From assembly GCA_903907985.1 (NCBI GenBank), contig CAIVQG010000053.1, positions 1-34,915 of the forward strand: DNA of 34,915 nt, read 5' to 3'. The position numbers and the translations under genes are program-made. The number at the start of each line of letters is the position of its first letter. Within the stretch, counting starts at the first letter, position 1. Positions 23,901 to 33,569 of the stretch are shown one piece after another. Source of the DNA: an uncultured delta proteobacterium (GTDB lineage Bacteria; Desulfobacterota; Syntrophia; Syntrophales; Smithellaceae). The notes beneath the pieces are model-generated. The model was not told the origin of the DNA. It ran no database searches and was given only the letters and a program-made list of their open reading frames with translations.

Positions 23901-25070
23901 TTATACGGAGGGTAAAATTTGTTGGGGCTCACCAAGAACAAAATTACCGCTTTCTATCCATTCTTTCAAGGTATTGGCTATCTGCCTGGCCTTGTAATAA
24001 CTGGACAGCGGTGCAGTAATTACTTTTTTCCCATCAATCGTGATTGTGCCGCTACGGAGATCTTTATAGCTGACTTCAGCTAGAGCTTTCGACACACCTT
24101 TGGGATAATCCATACTGTAATCATAAACTTGTGTATAAATATCTTCATCTTTCACCGCAGTAAAACGCGCCATGTCTTCATCCAAAATGGGAATGGGAAT
24201 GCCTATCCCCACATACAAGGAAACCCCATAACCAAGAATACTTGCTCCCGCCAGCCATTCCGGGCTCATTTCTTTTAGATTGCCCACCACGGCAATAGTA
24301 CCTGCACCCTGATTGGGCGTGCCATTGGCACTGCGCGTGACATGGGGATTATGCTGAGTTCCCGGCCAGGCTACAAAGCCCTGCGCGCCGCCCAGGAATA
24401 TCCTTGTACCGACACCGATAGTCCGGTAGTAAGGATCATTAAACAGAGGGCTTAATTGTCCTGATGTTGCATAATAGGCATTGGCCATGCGTGGCCGCAG
24501 CATTCCCATATATGTGTAAATCGTTGTATCTGATAAATTTACGGCACAGTTGTAGTTTTGATAGGCATTACGCGGGTTAAATAACATTGCATCACGCAAA
24601 TCGTTGATTGTAATATTTTTTTCAAATTTCCGGGCCGGATAACAATCGGTACCGTAACCTTCGGCACGCAGTTTGACGACGTTTCCCGCCACCAGGTCTT
24701 CGATAACATGACCGCCACCGTAATTAAATTCTCCGGGATAAACGCTGTTGAGCGGATCACCCTCGACTACTTCGGTGGCTCCGATATAACAATCAACCGC
24801 TGCAATACCGCCATACGCCGGCACATCATTTAACCAGACCTTTGATGCCCGAATTTTGGGAGACGTATGACCGAAATTCAAGAACGCTCCGGATGAGCAC
24901 ATCGCCCCGAAAGTACCGGTAGTAACAACATCGATTTTGCGGGCAGCCTCAACTGCTCCATTCTTTTCCACAATGTCGATCATCTCTTCAGCAGTAACGA
25001 CGACAGCCCGACCATCTTTTATCTTCTCGTTAATTTCCCGAAACGTTTTTTTAACTTTAAATTTTTTCAT
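23901..25070 (-). CDS. DUF39 homocysteine biosynthesis protein
   Basis: The 389-residue protein matches the DUF39/HcyS family along its length, with TTGTFGAMCSSGAFLNFGH (Cys58), a conserved GTDCYP (Cys143) and GGAQGFVAWPGTQHNP. Characterised archaeal members help turn aspartate semialdehyde and sulfide into homocysteine, with two cysteines proposed to carry sulfur. Archaeal proteins often add C-terminal CBS domains and work with a ferredoxin-like partner. Here the protein ends right after the DUF39 core and no partner gene is adjacent. It starts at ATG 25070, follows dut by 110 bases, and may provide an O2-independent route to methionine. Confidence 0.88.
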   Translation of the reverse strand: MKKFKVKKTFREINEKIKDGRAVVVTAEEMIDIVEKNGAVEAARKIDVVTTGTFGAMCSSGAFLNFGHTSPKIRASKVWLNDVPAYGGIAAVDCYIGATEVVEGDPLNSVYPGEFNYGGGHVIEDLVAGNVVKLRAEGYGTDCYPARKFEKNITINDLRDAMLFNPRNAYQNYNCAVNLSDTTIYTYMGMLRPRMANAYYATSGQLSPLFNDPYYRTIGVGTRIFLGGAQGFVAWPGTQHNPHVTRSANGTPNQGAGTIAVVGNLKEMSPEWLAGASILGYGVSLYVGIGIPIPILDEDMARFTAVKDEDIYTQVYDYSMDYPKGVSKALAEVSYKDLRSGTITIDGKKVITAPLSSYYKARQIANTLKEWIESGNFVLGEPQQILPSV

Positions 25071-25180
25071 AACTCTATAATGGCACGTAACCTGATTTTA
25101 TTTACCTTCCATACCACCGTTTAATTCCAATTGCAAAACATAAGCAGTTGCTTAAATAATCTGATTAAAAAGAGGAAAGA

Positions 25181-25624
25181 TTATGTATGGCCAAATCCCC
25201 CAGCCCCTCTAGGCGTAGAAGGCAATTCTTCATTTTCCAGCCACTCGGCCTGATAGACTTTTTGAATTACCATCTGCGCCAGGCGCTGACCGCGGCGAAT
25301 AATGAAAGGCTTTTCTCCATGATTAATCACTATCAAGGCGATTTCTCCACGGTAATCCGCATCAATTGTGCCTGGTGAATTCAACAGTGTAATCCCGTCT
25401 TTAATAGCCAGCCCACTACGCGGCCTTATCTGTGCCTCAAAACCCTCAGGCAGGGCAATGGCAATTCCGGTCGGTATTTTTTTCCTCCCGCCGGGTAAAA
25501 CTATTTCCTCTTCTACCACTGCCGCAAAAATATCCATGCCCGCAGCTTGCTTCGTCATATATTGCGGCAACGGAATATCCTCATTGCCAGCTACTTTTTG
25601 CACGCAAATATTTATTTTTTCCAT
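25181..25624 (-). CDS. dut: dUTP diphosphatase
   Basis: The 147-residue protein contains all five trimeric dUTPase motifs: [15 protein letters not shown], a uracil-binding loop [21 protein letters not shown] and the P-loop-like GAGGFGHT at the C-terminus. It hydrolyses dUTP to dUMP, keeping uracil out of DNA and feeding dTMP synthesis. Length is standard. It is separated from pnp by about 150 bases holding two hairpins. Confidence 0.96.
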   Translation of the reverse strand: MEKINICVQKVAGNEDIPLPQYMTKQAAGMDIFAAVVEEEIVLPGGRKKIPTGIAIALPEGFEAQIRPRSGLAIKDGITLLNSPGTIDADYRGEIALIVINHGEKPFIIRRGQRLAQMVIQKVYQAEWLENEELPSTPRGAGGFGHT

Positions 25625-25672
25625 TTGTTTTCCGCATATGAATAATTTTTATTTTTTAATTGATAGTTAATG

Positions 25673-25739
25673 CCCTTTAAAGAAAGGGTTCATGGGGCGA
25701 GCACTGTTCTGTATCAACAAAAAAGCTGATACAGAACAG
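25673..25739. terminator. Two hairpins between pnp and dut
   Basis: A perfect 13-bp stem (CTGTTCTGTATCA, 25704-25716, with 25727-25739; 10-base loop) lies beside a 6-bp stem CCCTTT/AAAGGG (25673-25678, 25683-25688). Neither is followed by a clear U-tract in the pnp direction. They may stabilise the pnp 3' end or act as an atypical terminator. Confidence 0.45.
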
Positions 25740-25773
25740 ATTTACACTGTTGCTTTGTGATCAGTTATTTATA

Positions 25774-27894
25774 CTATTGAACTTCGGCATCCATTGCCTC
25801 TTTCCGGCTCAGGCGGATTTTGCCCTGCTTGTCCATCTCCAAGACCTTTACCATAACTTCATCGCCTTCTTTGAGGACATCACTAACCTTGTTTACTCTT
25901 TCTTTGGATATTTGCGAAATGTGCAACAATCCTTCGGTTCCCGGCAGAATTTCGACAAAGGCTCCAAAATCTACTATTTTCTTCACAGTGCCACGGTAAA
26001 TTTTCCCGACTTCCGCTTCTTCGGTAAGCCATTTAACCATGGCTACTGCACGGGCTGCCGCCTCCGCATCGCTGGAAGCAATCGTCACAGTACCATCATC
26101 TTCGACATCAATTGTAACACCGGTCTCGCTGATAATCTGCCGGATATTTTTCCCGCCTGATCCGATAACCGTCCGGACCTGATCTTCTTTCACCTTCACC
26201 GTGGTGATGCGGGGTGCGTAAAGTGAAATATCCGTTCGGGGTGCCGCCAGTGTTTCGCGGATTTTACCGATGATATGCACCCGGCCATCCCGCGCCTGTG
26301 CCAAAGCCTTGCGCAAAATGTCTTCAGTCAGTCCATCTATTTTAATATCCATTTGCATGGCGGTAATCCCTTTTTCCGTACCGCATACTTTAAAATCCAT
26401 ATCGCCGGCATGATCTTCATCACCCAGAATATCCGACAAAATAACGACATCATCTCCTTCTTTTAAAAGACCCATGGCAATGCCCGCCACAACATCTTTC
26501 ACCGGAACTCCGGCATCCATCAGGGACAGAATTCCACCGCATACTGTTGCCATAGAAGATGAACCATTTGAGGAAAGTATTTCCGAAACAATTCGAATTG
26601 TATAGGGGAATACATCCGCTGCGGGCAAAACAGGAACTAATGCTTTCCGCGCCAGTGCTCCATGGCCTATCTCTCTTCTTCCGGGACTCCGCAAAGATTT
26701 TGCCTCACCAACGCTATAAGGCGGGAAGTTATAATGGAGGATAAATGATCTTCTCTCCTCTGCGGCTATATAATCCAAACGCTGCTCATCGGAAGATGTT
26801 CCCAGCGTTAGAGCGGCCAAGGCCTGCGTCTCACCACGGTTAAACAAAGCCGATCCATGAGCCCGGGGTAAAATTCCTACTTCCGAGCTAATCGGGCGAA
26901 TCTCCGTGGACGATCGGCCATCAATTCTTTTTTTGTCATGAATAATCATATCGCGTAAAATGCGCCGTTCTAATTCTTCGATAATTCCGGCCACTTTTTT
27001 ACACACAGCAGCATCATCGCCGCCCAGATCTTTAATAACCGCTGCACGTACTTCATCAAGTTTGCCGTAGCGCTCCAGCTTGCGCGGCATGCTATAGCCT
27101 TCCTGAAGGCCGGACAGGGCTGCGGCACTGACTTTTGCAGCCAGCTCTTCATCAGGCACAATTTTCTCCACCGACCTTTTTCCCTTCCCGACTTCTTGAC
27201 GCATTTTATCCTGCAAATCAATTACGGGACGAATTGCTTCCAAACCGAGCTTAATTGCATCAACAACTATATCCTCGGCCATTTCTTTGGCATCACCTTC
27301 CATCATGACCAGTTCAACATCATAATCGCGGCCCGATTTGCTGGGGGTAACTTTTCTGCCCACCATAAAAATATTCAATTCGCTTTGCTGCATTTTCTCG
27401 GCGCTTACATTGCAGACAAGCTCACCGTTAATCCTTCCAATACGCACACCGGCTATCGGTCCTTTAAACGGGATGTTGGATATTTCCAAAGCTGCCGATG
27501 CTCCCACCATTGCTGCAATGTCCGAATCATTTTCCTTGTCCACAGAAAGAACTGTGGCCACAAGTTGCGTTTCGGAATAGTAGCCCTTGGGAAACAAGGG
27601 ACGAATTGATCGGTCTACTATGCGTGATATTAATATTTCACGTTCATTAAGACGTCCTTCCCTTTTAAAAAAGCCACCCGGAATTTTTCCTGCAGCATAT
27701 GTCATTTCTTGATAATCAACAGTTAAGGGCAGGAAATCTATTCCTGCTCTGGCTCCTTTTAAAGAAACTGCGGTCACCAGGACAACCGTGTCGCCATAAT
27801 AAACCAGTACTGAACCGTCAGCCTGACCGGCAACGTAATTCGTTTTCAGGGAAATACTGCGACCGGCAAAATCTGCACTAAATGTATTGCTCAT
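25774..27894 (-). CDS. pnp: Polyribonucleotide nucleotidyltransferase (PNPase)
   Basis: The 706-residue protein has the full PNPase order: first RNase PH core (residues about 1-220), helical linker, and a second catalytic RNase PH core with FNRGETQALAALTLG and YNFPPYSVGE. A KH domain (VRTVIGSGGKNIRQI) and an S1 domain (GKIYRGTVKKIVDFGAFVEILPGTEGLLHISQI) complete it. It degrades RNA 3' to 5' phosphorolytically. The ATG at 27894 has GGAGGAAAAGAA upstream. A long hairpin separates it from rpsO, as in enterobacterial autoregulation. Confidence 0.98.
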   Translation of the reverse strand: MSNTFSADFAGRSISLKTNYVAGQADGSVLVYYGDTVVLVTAVSLKGARAGIDFLPLTVDYQEMTYAAGKIPGGFFKREGRLNEREILISRIVDRSIRPLFPKGYYSETQLVATVLSVDKENDSDIAAMVGASAALEISNIPFKGPIAGVRIGRINGELVCNVSAEKMQQSELNIFMVGRKVTPSKSGRDYDVELVMMEGDAKEMAEDIVVDAIKLGLEAIRPVIDLQDKMRQEVGKGKRSVEKIVPDEELAAKVSAAALSGLQEGYSMPRKLERYGKLDEVRAAVIKDLGGDDAAVCKKVAGIIEELERRILRDMIIHDKKRIDGRSSTEIRPISSEVGILPRAHGSALFNRGETQALAALTLGTSSDEQRLDYIAAEERRSFILHYNFPPYSVGEAKSLRSPGRREIGHGALARKALVPVLPAADVFPYTIRIVSEILSSNGSSSMATVCGGILSLMDAGVPVKDVVAGIAMGLLKEGDDVVILSDILGDEDHAGDMDFKVCGTEKGITAMQMDIKIDGLTEDILRKALAQARDGRVHIIGKIRETLAAPRTDISLYAPRITTVKVKEDQVRTVIGSGGKNIRQIISETGVTIDVEDDGTVTIASSDAEAAARAVAMVKWLTEEAEVGKIYRGTVKKIVDFGAFVEILPGTEGLLHISQISKERVNKVSDVLKEGDEVMVKVLEMDKQGKIRLSRKEAMDAEVQ

Positions 27895-27934
27895 TTCTTT
27901 TCCTCCATTTTTCTCATATGTACTGGCAATTCAG

Positions 27935-28026
27935 ATATCCAAGGGCGAAATGCAATAGCCGACTGCTCCCTACAGATCAACTGTAGTGGACAATCGGATC
28001 AGCTATTGCCTCCCGCCCTTGGATAT
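27935..28026 (-). promoter_or_regulatory. Long three-part RNA hairpin in the pnp leader, after rpsO
   Basis: In the minus-strand transcript three nested stems stack. The outer is 13 bp (28014-28026 with 27935-27947), the middle is 8 bp GCAATAGC/GCTATTGC (28002-28009 with 27952-27959), and the inner is 6 bp CTACAG/CTGTAG (27981-27986 with 27970-27975, 5-base loop). Internal loops join them. It begins five bases after the rpsO stop and ends about 40 bases before the pnp ATG. Enterobacterial pnp leaders have a comparable hairpin cut by RNase III for autoregulation; a similar role is inferred. No U-tract follows, so it is not an ordinary terminator. Confidence 0.7.
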
Positions 28027-28030
28027 TTTC

Positions 28031-28297
28031 TTACTTCCTGAGTCCCAGACGTTTAATTATATTTCTGTATCGCTCCACATCATTATCTTTGATATAGTTA
28101 AGAAGTCTTCTTCTCTGGCCAACAAGCTTCAAAAGACCGCGACGGGAATGATGATCCTTTTTATGCGACTTAAAATGATCGGTCAGATATGAGATCCTGG
28201 CACTGAGTAGTGCAATCTGGACTTCCGGAGATCCCGTATCTTTTTCATGAAGCCGGTATTCTCCAATAATTATTGTTCTTTTTTCGGTAGTTAACAC
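28031..28297 (-). CDS. rpsO: 30S ribosomal protein S15
   Basis: The 88-residue protein is full-length S15: [24 protein letters not shown], then [25 protein letters not shown], ending [13 protein letters not shown]. It binds the central domain of 16S rRNA early in assembly. Translation starts at GTG (28297) after GGAGGAAAAAAGC. It keeps the conserved truB-rpsO-pnp order. Confidence 0.98.
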   Translation of the reverse strand: MLTTEKRTIIIGEYRLHEKDTGSPEVQIALLSARISYLTDHFKSHKKDHHSRRGLLKLVGQRRRLLNYIKDNDVERYRNIIKRLGLRK

Positions 28298-28347
28298 GCT
28301 TTTTTCCTCCCTAATTAATTAATTCCTTGTTGTCAAAATTTTATTCA

Positions 28348-29289
28348 TCAGTTTTGAATATTGTTAAAAACCCGCACAATTTTGGCGGCCTGACATTTTT
28401 CGTCAATTTCCGAAAAATTACTCACCGGTGTCACCATTTCTGCTATCGCCACAAGATAACCCCGGCGATTGATGAACTTTACCATATCTCCCGTTTCCAG
28501 AAAAGGTAGGACATGGGCCTTCATTGTCTCCACGGAAGGTTGAAATCCGTCACGCAGCCTGTTGGCAAAAACATCTTCTATTTCAATGGAAGTCAACAAA
28601 GGCAATAGTTTTGTCATCGGCAACATCTTTTCCAAAAGCTCAATTTTCTTTTCCTGAGGCGAATTATCAGTAAGTGAAATAGCCATATCTTCCGAAAAAA
28701 AACCGCTCCGCAGCCTGCGTAAGCTGCATAAACAGGCACCACAGCCGAGCAGAGCACCGACATCGGCACATAAAGTTCGAATGTATGTTCCCTTGGAACA
28801 GGCGACCCGAAAAGTTACCCGGGGGTAAGAAATATCCTCTACGATAATGTACTCAATTTCCACTTCCCGCGGCTCCGTTTCAATGAAAATCCCCTTGCGC
28901 GCCAATTTGTACAAAGGCTCTCCGCAATGCTTAATTGCCGAATACGCGGGAGGTACCTGCATAATCTTCCCCACCATCCGGGATAATGCTGACCGAATTT
29001 CATCAACTGACACCACTTTATCCGACTGGCCGGTAATTTTTCCTTCTGTATCCAATGTGTCCGTTTGGACGCCGAGCAACATTGTTGCTAAATATTCCTT
29101 ACTGTCATCAGATAAAAACCTGGCCAGTTTTGTCGCTTCATTCAGGCAGATAGGAAGCACTCCCGTGGCCATGGGATCAAGCGTTCCCGTATGGCCGACT
29201 TTTTTGGCACCCAATAATTTTTTTACCCGGCTTACAACATCGTGCGATGTAATTCCCGCCGGTTTGTCGATGATAACGACGCCATCCAT
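28348..29289 (-). CDS. truB: tRNA pseudouridine-55 synthase
   Basis: The 313-residue protein carries GVVIIDKPAGITSHDVV, the catalytic Asp in GHTGTLDPMATGVLPICL, VPPAYSAIKHCGEPLYKLAR, and CSKGTYIRTLCADVG. A C-terminal PUA-like domain follows from about residue 235. It makes pseudouridine 55 in the tRNA T-loop. It starts six bases after nrnA with an AAGGAA site. Confidence 0.97.
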   Translation of the reverse strand: MDGVVIIDKPAGITSHDVVSRVKKLLGAKKVGHTGTLDPMATGVLPICLNEATKLARFLSDDSKEYLATMLLGVQTDTLDTEGKITGQSDKVVSVDEIRSALSRMVGKIMQVPPAYSAIKHCGEPLYKLARKGIFIETEPREVEIEYIIVEDISYPRVTFRVACSKGTYIRTLCADVGALLGCGACLCSLRRLRSGFFSEDMAISLTDNSPQEKKIELLEKMLPMTKLLPLLTSIEIEDVFANRLRDGFQPSVETMKAHVLPFLETGDMVKFINRRGYLVAIAEMVTPVSNFSEIDEKCQAAKIVRVFNNIQN

Positions 29290-29295
29290 ATATAA

Positions 29296-30246
29296 TTATA
29301 ATTCCTTAATTGCTTCCATAATCTTAATTTTAATTGACTCAATATCGCCTTCGATTCGGCAGGCAGCAGCGTTAATGTGGCCGCCACCGCCAAACTTTTT
29401 TGCTACTTTTTCTACATTAACTTGACCCTTGGAACGTAAGCTGAGCTTAAAACCATTGCCGTTTAACTGGGAATACAATATCGAAATTTCAATCCCCTGC
29501 ACGGCACGGGGAATATCAACAAAACCATCCGTATGTTCCATTGATGCTCCTGCTTCCTGCAGCATTTTATGGGTCACAACAAGCGACCCTACTTTCATCT
29601 TCAGATCAAGTGATAGCGTCTCCATTGTTTTGGCCAGCAATTTTAGCTTCGCCGGGGGATCGCTTTCGTAAATATTTTCCGAAATCCACTGCGGATCAGC
29701 CCCTTTTTCCACCAATGTTGCCGCCGCCCAAAGAGCACCATGACGGGTGTTAGAATAGCGGAATCCACCGGTATCCGTAAGAATCGCCGCATACAAATTG
29801 GTGCAAATATCTTTCGTCATATTGATACTCATTTCCTTCATCAGGCGGTAAATTAATTCACCGGTAGAACTGGCCTGAGCATCAATCAATTTTATATCAC
29901 AAAAACCACCATTGGAAATGTGGTGATCAATATTGATCAGTTTTTTTATTTTACTCAATTTCTCCGCCTGATCACCGATGCGTTCCAATTCACTGCAATC
30001 AAGCACAAAAGCGGCGTCATAGTGTTCCAAATCACCCGGTGTATGAACAATGTTCCGGGCCGCCGGTAAAAACCGGTAATGTTCCGGTGTGCTGTCCTGA
30101 TTATAGATGACGGCCTTTTTCCCTAAATCATGAAGCATAAGATAAACAGCCAGTTCCGAACCTAGCGCATCACCATCGAGCCGGACATGGGAGGTGATAA
30201 GAAAATTCTGTCCTTCATTTATGGCGGCAATTATTTCTTTAATCAT
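29296..30246 (-). CDS. nrnA: DHH/DHHA1 oligoribonuclease / pAp phosphatase (NrnA-like)
   Basis: The 316-residue protein has DHH motifs SHVRLDGDALGSE, the second metal motif FVLDCSELERIG, NIDHHISNGGF, then AAILTDTGGFRYSNT, and the DHHA1 signature GGGGHINAAACRIEG. NrnA enzymes clear 2-5-mer RNAs and dephosphorylate pAp. I chose the ATG at 30246, which overlaps the rbfA end by eight bases and has a GGAAGAAAAAGAAA leader; the longer open frame to 30324 lacks family similarity. It is a standard member of the nusA-pnp cluster. Confidence 0.93.
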   Translation of the reverse strand: MIKEIIAAINEGQNFLITSHVRLDGDALGSELAVYLMLHDLGKKAVIYNQDSTPEHYRFLPAARNIVHTPGDLEHYDAAFVLDCSELERIGDQAEKLSKIKKLINIDHHISNGGFCDIKLIDAQASSTGELIYRLMKEMSINMTKDICTNLYAAILTDTGGFRYSNTRHGALWAAATLVEKGADPQWISENIYESDPPAKLKLLAKTMETLSLDLKMKVGSLVVTHKMLQEAGASMEHTDGFVDIPRAVQGIEISILYSQLNGNGFKLSLRSKGQVNVEKVAKKFGGGGHINAAACRIEGDIESIKIKIMEAIKEL

Positions 30247-30598
30247 TTTCTTTTTCTTCCTTGGCGATATCCGCCAGGAGCTGATCGATCCGGTTACCAT
30301 ACCCAAATGACTGATCATGAACAAACATTATGTCGGGAACACAACGCAACTGCAATCTTTTGCCTAATTCCCGGCGGATAAAACTGGTGGCCTTCGCCAG
30401 GCCCGCCTTGATTTCCGGCGAACAATCATCCTTTCCCAGTTCCACAAAAAAAATCTTGGCATTACGCAAATCGTCAGTAACCTTCACCGAGGTAATGGTT
30501 ACGGCATGTACGCGGGGATCTCTGACCTGCTTGAATATTATATCAGACATTTCGGTCATAATCAGCTCGGCCACCCTGTCTGCTCTTTTAAAGTTCAT
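30239..30598 (-). CDS. rbfA: Ribosome-binding factor A
   Basis: The 119-residue protein matches RbfA: RADRVAELIMTEMSDIIFKQVRDPR, VTITSVKVTDDLRNAKIFFV, RRELGKRLQLRCVPDIMF and a charged tail. It binds the immature 30S subunit during 16S 5'-end maturation. I chose the ATG at 30598, which overlaps the end of the DUF503 gene by 11 bases; an upstream frame to 30658 shows no similarity. Confidence 0.95.
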   Translation of the reverse strand: MNFKRADRVAELIMTEMSDIIFKQVRDPRVHAVTITSVKVTDDLRNAKIFFVELGKDDCSPEIKAGLAKATSFIRRELGKRLQLRCVPDIMFVHDQSFGYGNRIDQLLADIAKEEKEND

Positions 30599-30926
30599 CG
30601 TACTTGCCCGTATCCCCAGCAGTCTCCTCCAGAAAATCGGAGACGACCATAATTTCAATTTTACTGTTTAACATTTCAGCAGCCCGCAGATTATCAACAA
30701 ATTTCAGCAGGTGATCAACTTTGCCGTTAATAAAGCGCGAATCATTGCCGACAAACGCGAAGCCGATTTTCGCCAATTTATGGTTGTCCAGATCGCCAAT
30801 TTCCGCAATAGAAACGTTAAACTCGTTTTGTGTCCGCTTGATGATTTTACTCAAAATGCTTCTTTTTTCTTTCAAAGAACCACTTTCCGGAATTCTTAGT
30901 TGAATTATTCCGTAGCCGATAACCAT
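30588..30926 (-). CDS. DUF503 protein, YlxP-like
   Basis: The 112-residue protein is a typical DUF503 member (MVIGYGIIQLRIPESGSLKEKRSILSKI, NVSIAEIGDLDNHKLAKIGFAFVG). In many bacteria it lies between infB and rbfA, exactly as here, and Bacillus YlxP is linked to ribosome/translation function. The ATG at 30926 has a weak GAG-type site. Biochemical activity is unknown. Confidence 0.9.
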   Translation of the reverse strand: MVIGYGIIQLRIPESGSLKEKRSILSKIIKRTQNEFNVSIAEIGDLDNHKLAKIGFAFVGNDSRFINGKVDHLLKFVDNLRAAEMLNSKIEIMVVSDFLEETAGDTGKYDEL

Positions 30927-30949
30927 AAGTATTTACTCAACAGCCTGCC

Positions 30950-33529
30950 CTACAGTTTTCGTTCCACTTTTTCGGTTGTATAAGCCTCTATAATATCTCC
31001 AACATGGATATCGTTAAAGCCTTCGATGCCAATACCACACTCAAAACCGGTCAGGACTTCTTTGGCATCGTCTTTAAAGCGGCGCAACGAGAGGATTTTA
31101 CCATCGAAAATCACTATACTGTCCCGGACCAGCTTCAGCCCGGCACTACGGGTAATTTTACCGTCAGTAACATAGCTGCCGGCAATAGTTCCCACTTTGG
31201 GTACTTTAAAAGTCTCGCGAACTTCGGCACGGCCCAGCACAACTTCCTTGTATTCCGGATCCAACAGCCCTTCCATGGCCGCCCGCACATCGGCAATTAC
31301 ATTGTAAATAATGTCATAAAGCTTTATTTCCACGCCTTCGGCTTGGGAAATTTCGACCACTCGCGCATCCGGACGAACATTAAATCCGATAACAATCGCA
31401 TTGGAAGCGGACGCCAGCATGACATCTGTTTCACTGATGGCACCGGTGGAGCTATGAATAAGTTTCATCCGGACATCTTCTGTAGAAAGCTTGTGTAAAG
31501 CATCGGAAATGGCTTCGATCGAGCCTTGTACGTCAGCCTTAATGATCACATTAAAGTCTTTCACACCTTCTTTTATCTTTTGGTATAATTGTTCCAAAGT
31601 AATTTTGGAAGAAGTGGAAAGTTCTTTTTCTCTTGTTTTTCTCAACCAGTAATCAGCAATATTGCGCGCTTTCTTTTCGTCCTCTACGACAAAAAATTCC
31701 GCGCCCGTCTGGGGAACATTTGAAAAACCAATAACTTCAACCGGAGTGGATGGTTTGGCTTCTTTTACGCGCCGCCCCTGATCATTATTCATTGCCCGTA
31801 CACGCCCGGATTCCGTTTTTGATACAAAGGCATCTCCTTCGCGCAGAGTTCCTTGTTGAATCAGGACGGTAGCCACGGGACCGCGACCACGATCCAATTT
31901 AGCTTCAATAATGATGCCGCGGGCAAAACGATCAGGATCAGCCTTGAGCTCTAAAACGTCGGCCTGCAACAAGATCATTTCCAACAGACTCTCGATCCCG
32001 GTCTTCTTCTTGGCGGAAACTTCGCAGAAGATAGTATCACCGCCCCATTGTTCGGACAACAGACCATGCTCCGTCAGGCTTTGCTTAATCTTTTCCGGTT
32101 CGGCGCCTGGTTTATCAATTTTATTGATGGCTACAATGATGGGTACTCCGGCAACTTTGGAATGATTAATCGCTTCCACGGTTTGCCCCATGACACCATC
32201 ATCGGCAGCAACAACAAGAACAACAATATCGGTTACCTGCGCACCGCGGGCACGCATGGCGGTAAACGCTTCGTGACCGGGAGTATCGAGAAAAACTATA
32301 TCGCGATTATTAATATTGACATGATAAGCACCGATAGCCTGGGTAATGCCCCCTGCTTCAGCGGCAATAACGTTGGTTTGACGGATAGCATCTAAAAGAG
32401 ATGTTTTCCCATGATCGACATGCCCCATAATTGTAACCACAGGAGCACGGGGCTTGAGACTCTCCGGGGTAATCTGAGTATTGAAAATGGCTTCGTCAAA
32501 CTCGGCTTCTACCTGTTCGACTTGAAAATTAAATTCCCCCGCAATCAGTATCGCAATATCATAATCGATCGACTGATTGATTGTCGCCATAACACCCATT
32601 GCCATCAGTTTATTGATTACTTCACTGGCTTTGACACCCATTCTCTTGGCCAAATCGCCAACCGAAATTGTTTCGGCAATCTTCAGACGCCGCTTAATGG
32701 CTTTGGGTACCGTAATCTCCGTTTTTCTCATTTTGACGGGAGCTACTTTTTTATCATCCCGCCATTTGGAAAAAATTACTTCTCTGTCATCATCCTGCTT
32801 GCGCAACTTCTTTTCAATTTTTTTCTCTAAGACTTTACGGCGCGGTGCTTCTTTGTCCTCTTCAATAAGTACTTCAACCGGCACCTTGCCCTTTTTCTTC
32901 GGTTTTTCAAATTCTCTCTTTATTGGTTTTTCCGCCGGAGTAATGCCTGCTTTCTCACCGGGCTTTAAAGGCGCGGGCGGCGGAATTTCTTTTTTCGGCT
33001 CCGCCTTGATAATCCTGTGTTTTGAAATTACCGGTGGCCGGACAGGAATAATTTGGGGCTTTGGTTTTTCAACTACCGGTGCTTTAGGGGTAGCTTCAGC
33101 TTCAATCTTAGCGGCAACCTTATCTACTATTACTTCTTTCGCAGGATATTCTTTTTCGGAATAAACTAAAACTGACTCCGTTGCGGCAACTTCAGCACCT
33201 TCGGTTACTAGAGGAGATATTTCTTTTTTCTCTTCGAGTTCCTGTTGGGCCTGTACCTCGGCTGTTATTTCTATCTCTTCTGAGTCTTGAGTTTCCTCTA
33301 AAGGAGCACGGACAGCGCGGCGGCGAATAACCGTTGATTTTATTCTTTGCTCTACAACCTGCTTTGGCTCTTTTGCCAGCAATTCGCTTTTTATTCTTTC
33401 CACCTCGTCATCTTCTAAAGAACTGGAATGAGACTTCACCGTAATGCCTATTCTTTCCAGATGTGTGATCAGGTCTTTATTTTCGAGGCCCAGTTCTTTG
33501 GCCAACTCATAAACTCGCTTTTTAGGCAT
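30950..33529 (-). CDS. infB: Translation initiation factor IF-2
   Basis: The 859-residue protein has an N-terminal IF2_N domain ([26 protein letters not shown]), a long charged, Pro/Lys-rich linker (about 60-270), and a second IF2_N ([23 protein letters not shown]). The GTPase domain follows from about residue 360 with GHVDHGKTS (G1), DTPGHEAF (G3), NKID (G4) and SAKKKTG (G5), then two beta-barrel domains that bind fMet-tRNA. It brings initiator tRNA to the 30S subunit. The ATG at 33529 follows GGGGAG; it lies 40 bases after nusA. Confidence 0.98.
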   Translation of the reverse strand: MPKKRVYELAKELGLENKDLITHLERIGITVKSHSSSLEDDEVERIKSELLAKEPKQVVEQRIKSTVIRRRAVRAPLEETQDSEEIEITAEVQAQQELEEKKEISPLVTEGAEVAATESVLVYSEKEYPAKEVIVDKVAAKIEAEATPKAPVVEKPKPQIIPVRPPVISKHRIIKAEPKKEIPPPAPLKPGEKAGITPAEKPIKREFEKPKKKGKVPVEVLIEEDKEAPRRKVLEKKIEKKLRKQDDDREVIFSKWRDDKKVAPVKMRKTEITVPKAIKRRLKIAETISVGDLAKRMGVKASEVINKLMAMGVMATINQSIDYDIAILIAGEFNFQVEQVEAEFDEAIFNTQITPESLKPRAPVVTIMGHVDHGKTSLLDAIRQTNVIAAEAGGITQAIGAYHVNINNRDIVFLDTPGHEAFTAMRARGAQVTDIVVLVVAADDGVMGQTVEAINHSKVAGVPIIVAINKIDKPGAEPEKIKQSLTEHGLLSEQWGGDTIFCEVSAKKKTGIESLLEMILLQADVLELKADPDRFARGIIIEAKLDRGRGPVATVLIQQGTLREGDAFVSKTESGRVRAMNNDQGRRVKEAKPSTPVEVIGFSNVPQTGAEFFVVEDEKKARNIADYWLRKTREKELSTSSKITLEQLYQKIKEGVKDFNVIIKADVQGSIEAISDALHKLSTEDVRMKLIHSSTGAISETDVMLASASNAIVIGFNVRPDARVVEISQAEGVEIKLYDIIYNVIADVRAAMEGLLDPEYKEVVLGRAEVRETFKVPKVGTIAGSYVTDGKITRSAGLKLVRDSIVIFDGKILSLRRFKDDAKEVLTGFECGIGIEGFNDIHVGDIIEAYTTEKVERKL

Positions 33530-33569
33530 GCACGAAACTCCCCAAATTAAATTTCACCATACTGAAGCA

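Noticed and set aside
28847-29425. Long plus-strand frame opposite truB and nrnA
   Set aside because: It is antisense to two certain genes, and its length follows from their codon pattern.
32577-33164. Plus-strand 195-codon frame opposite infB
   Set aside because: It lies opposite the low-complexity linker of IF-2; the hydrophobic Gly/Phe-rich product is a mirror of Lys/Pro/Ala codons.
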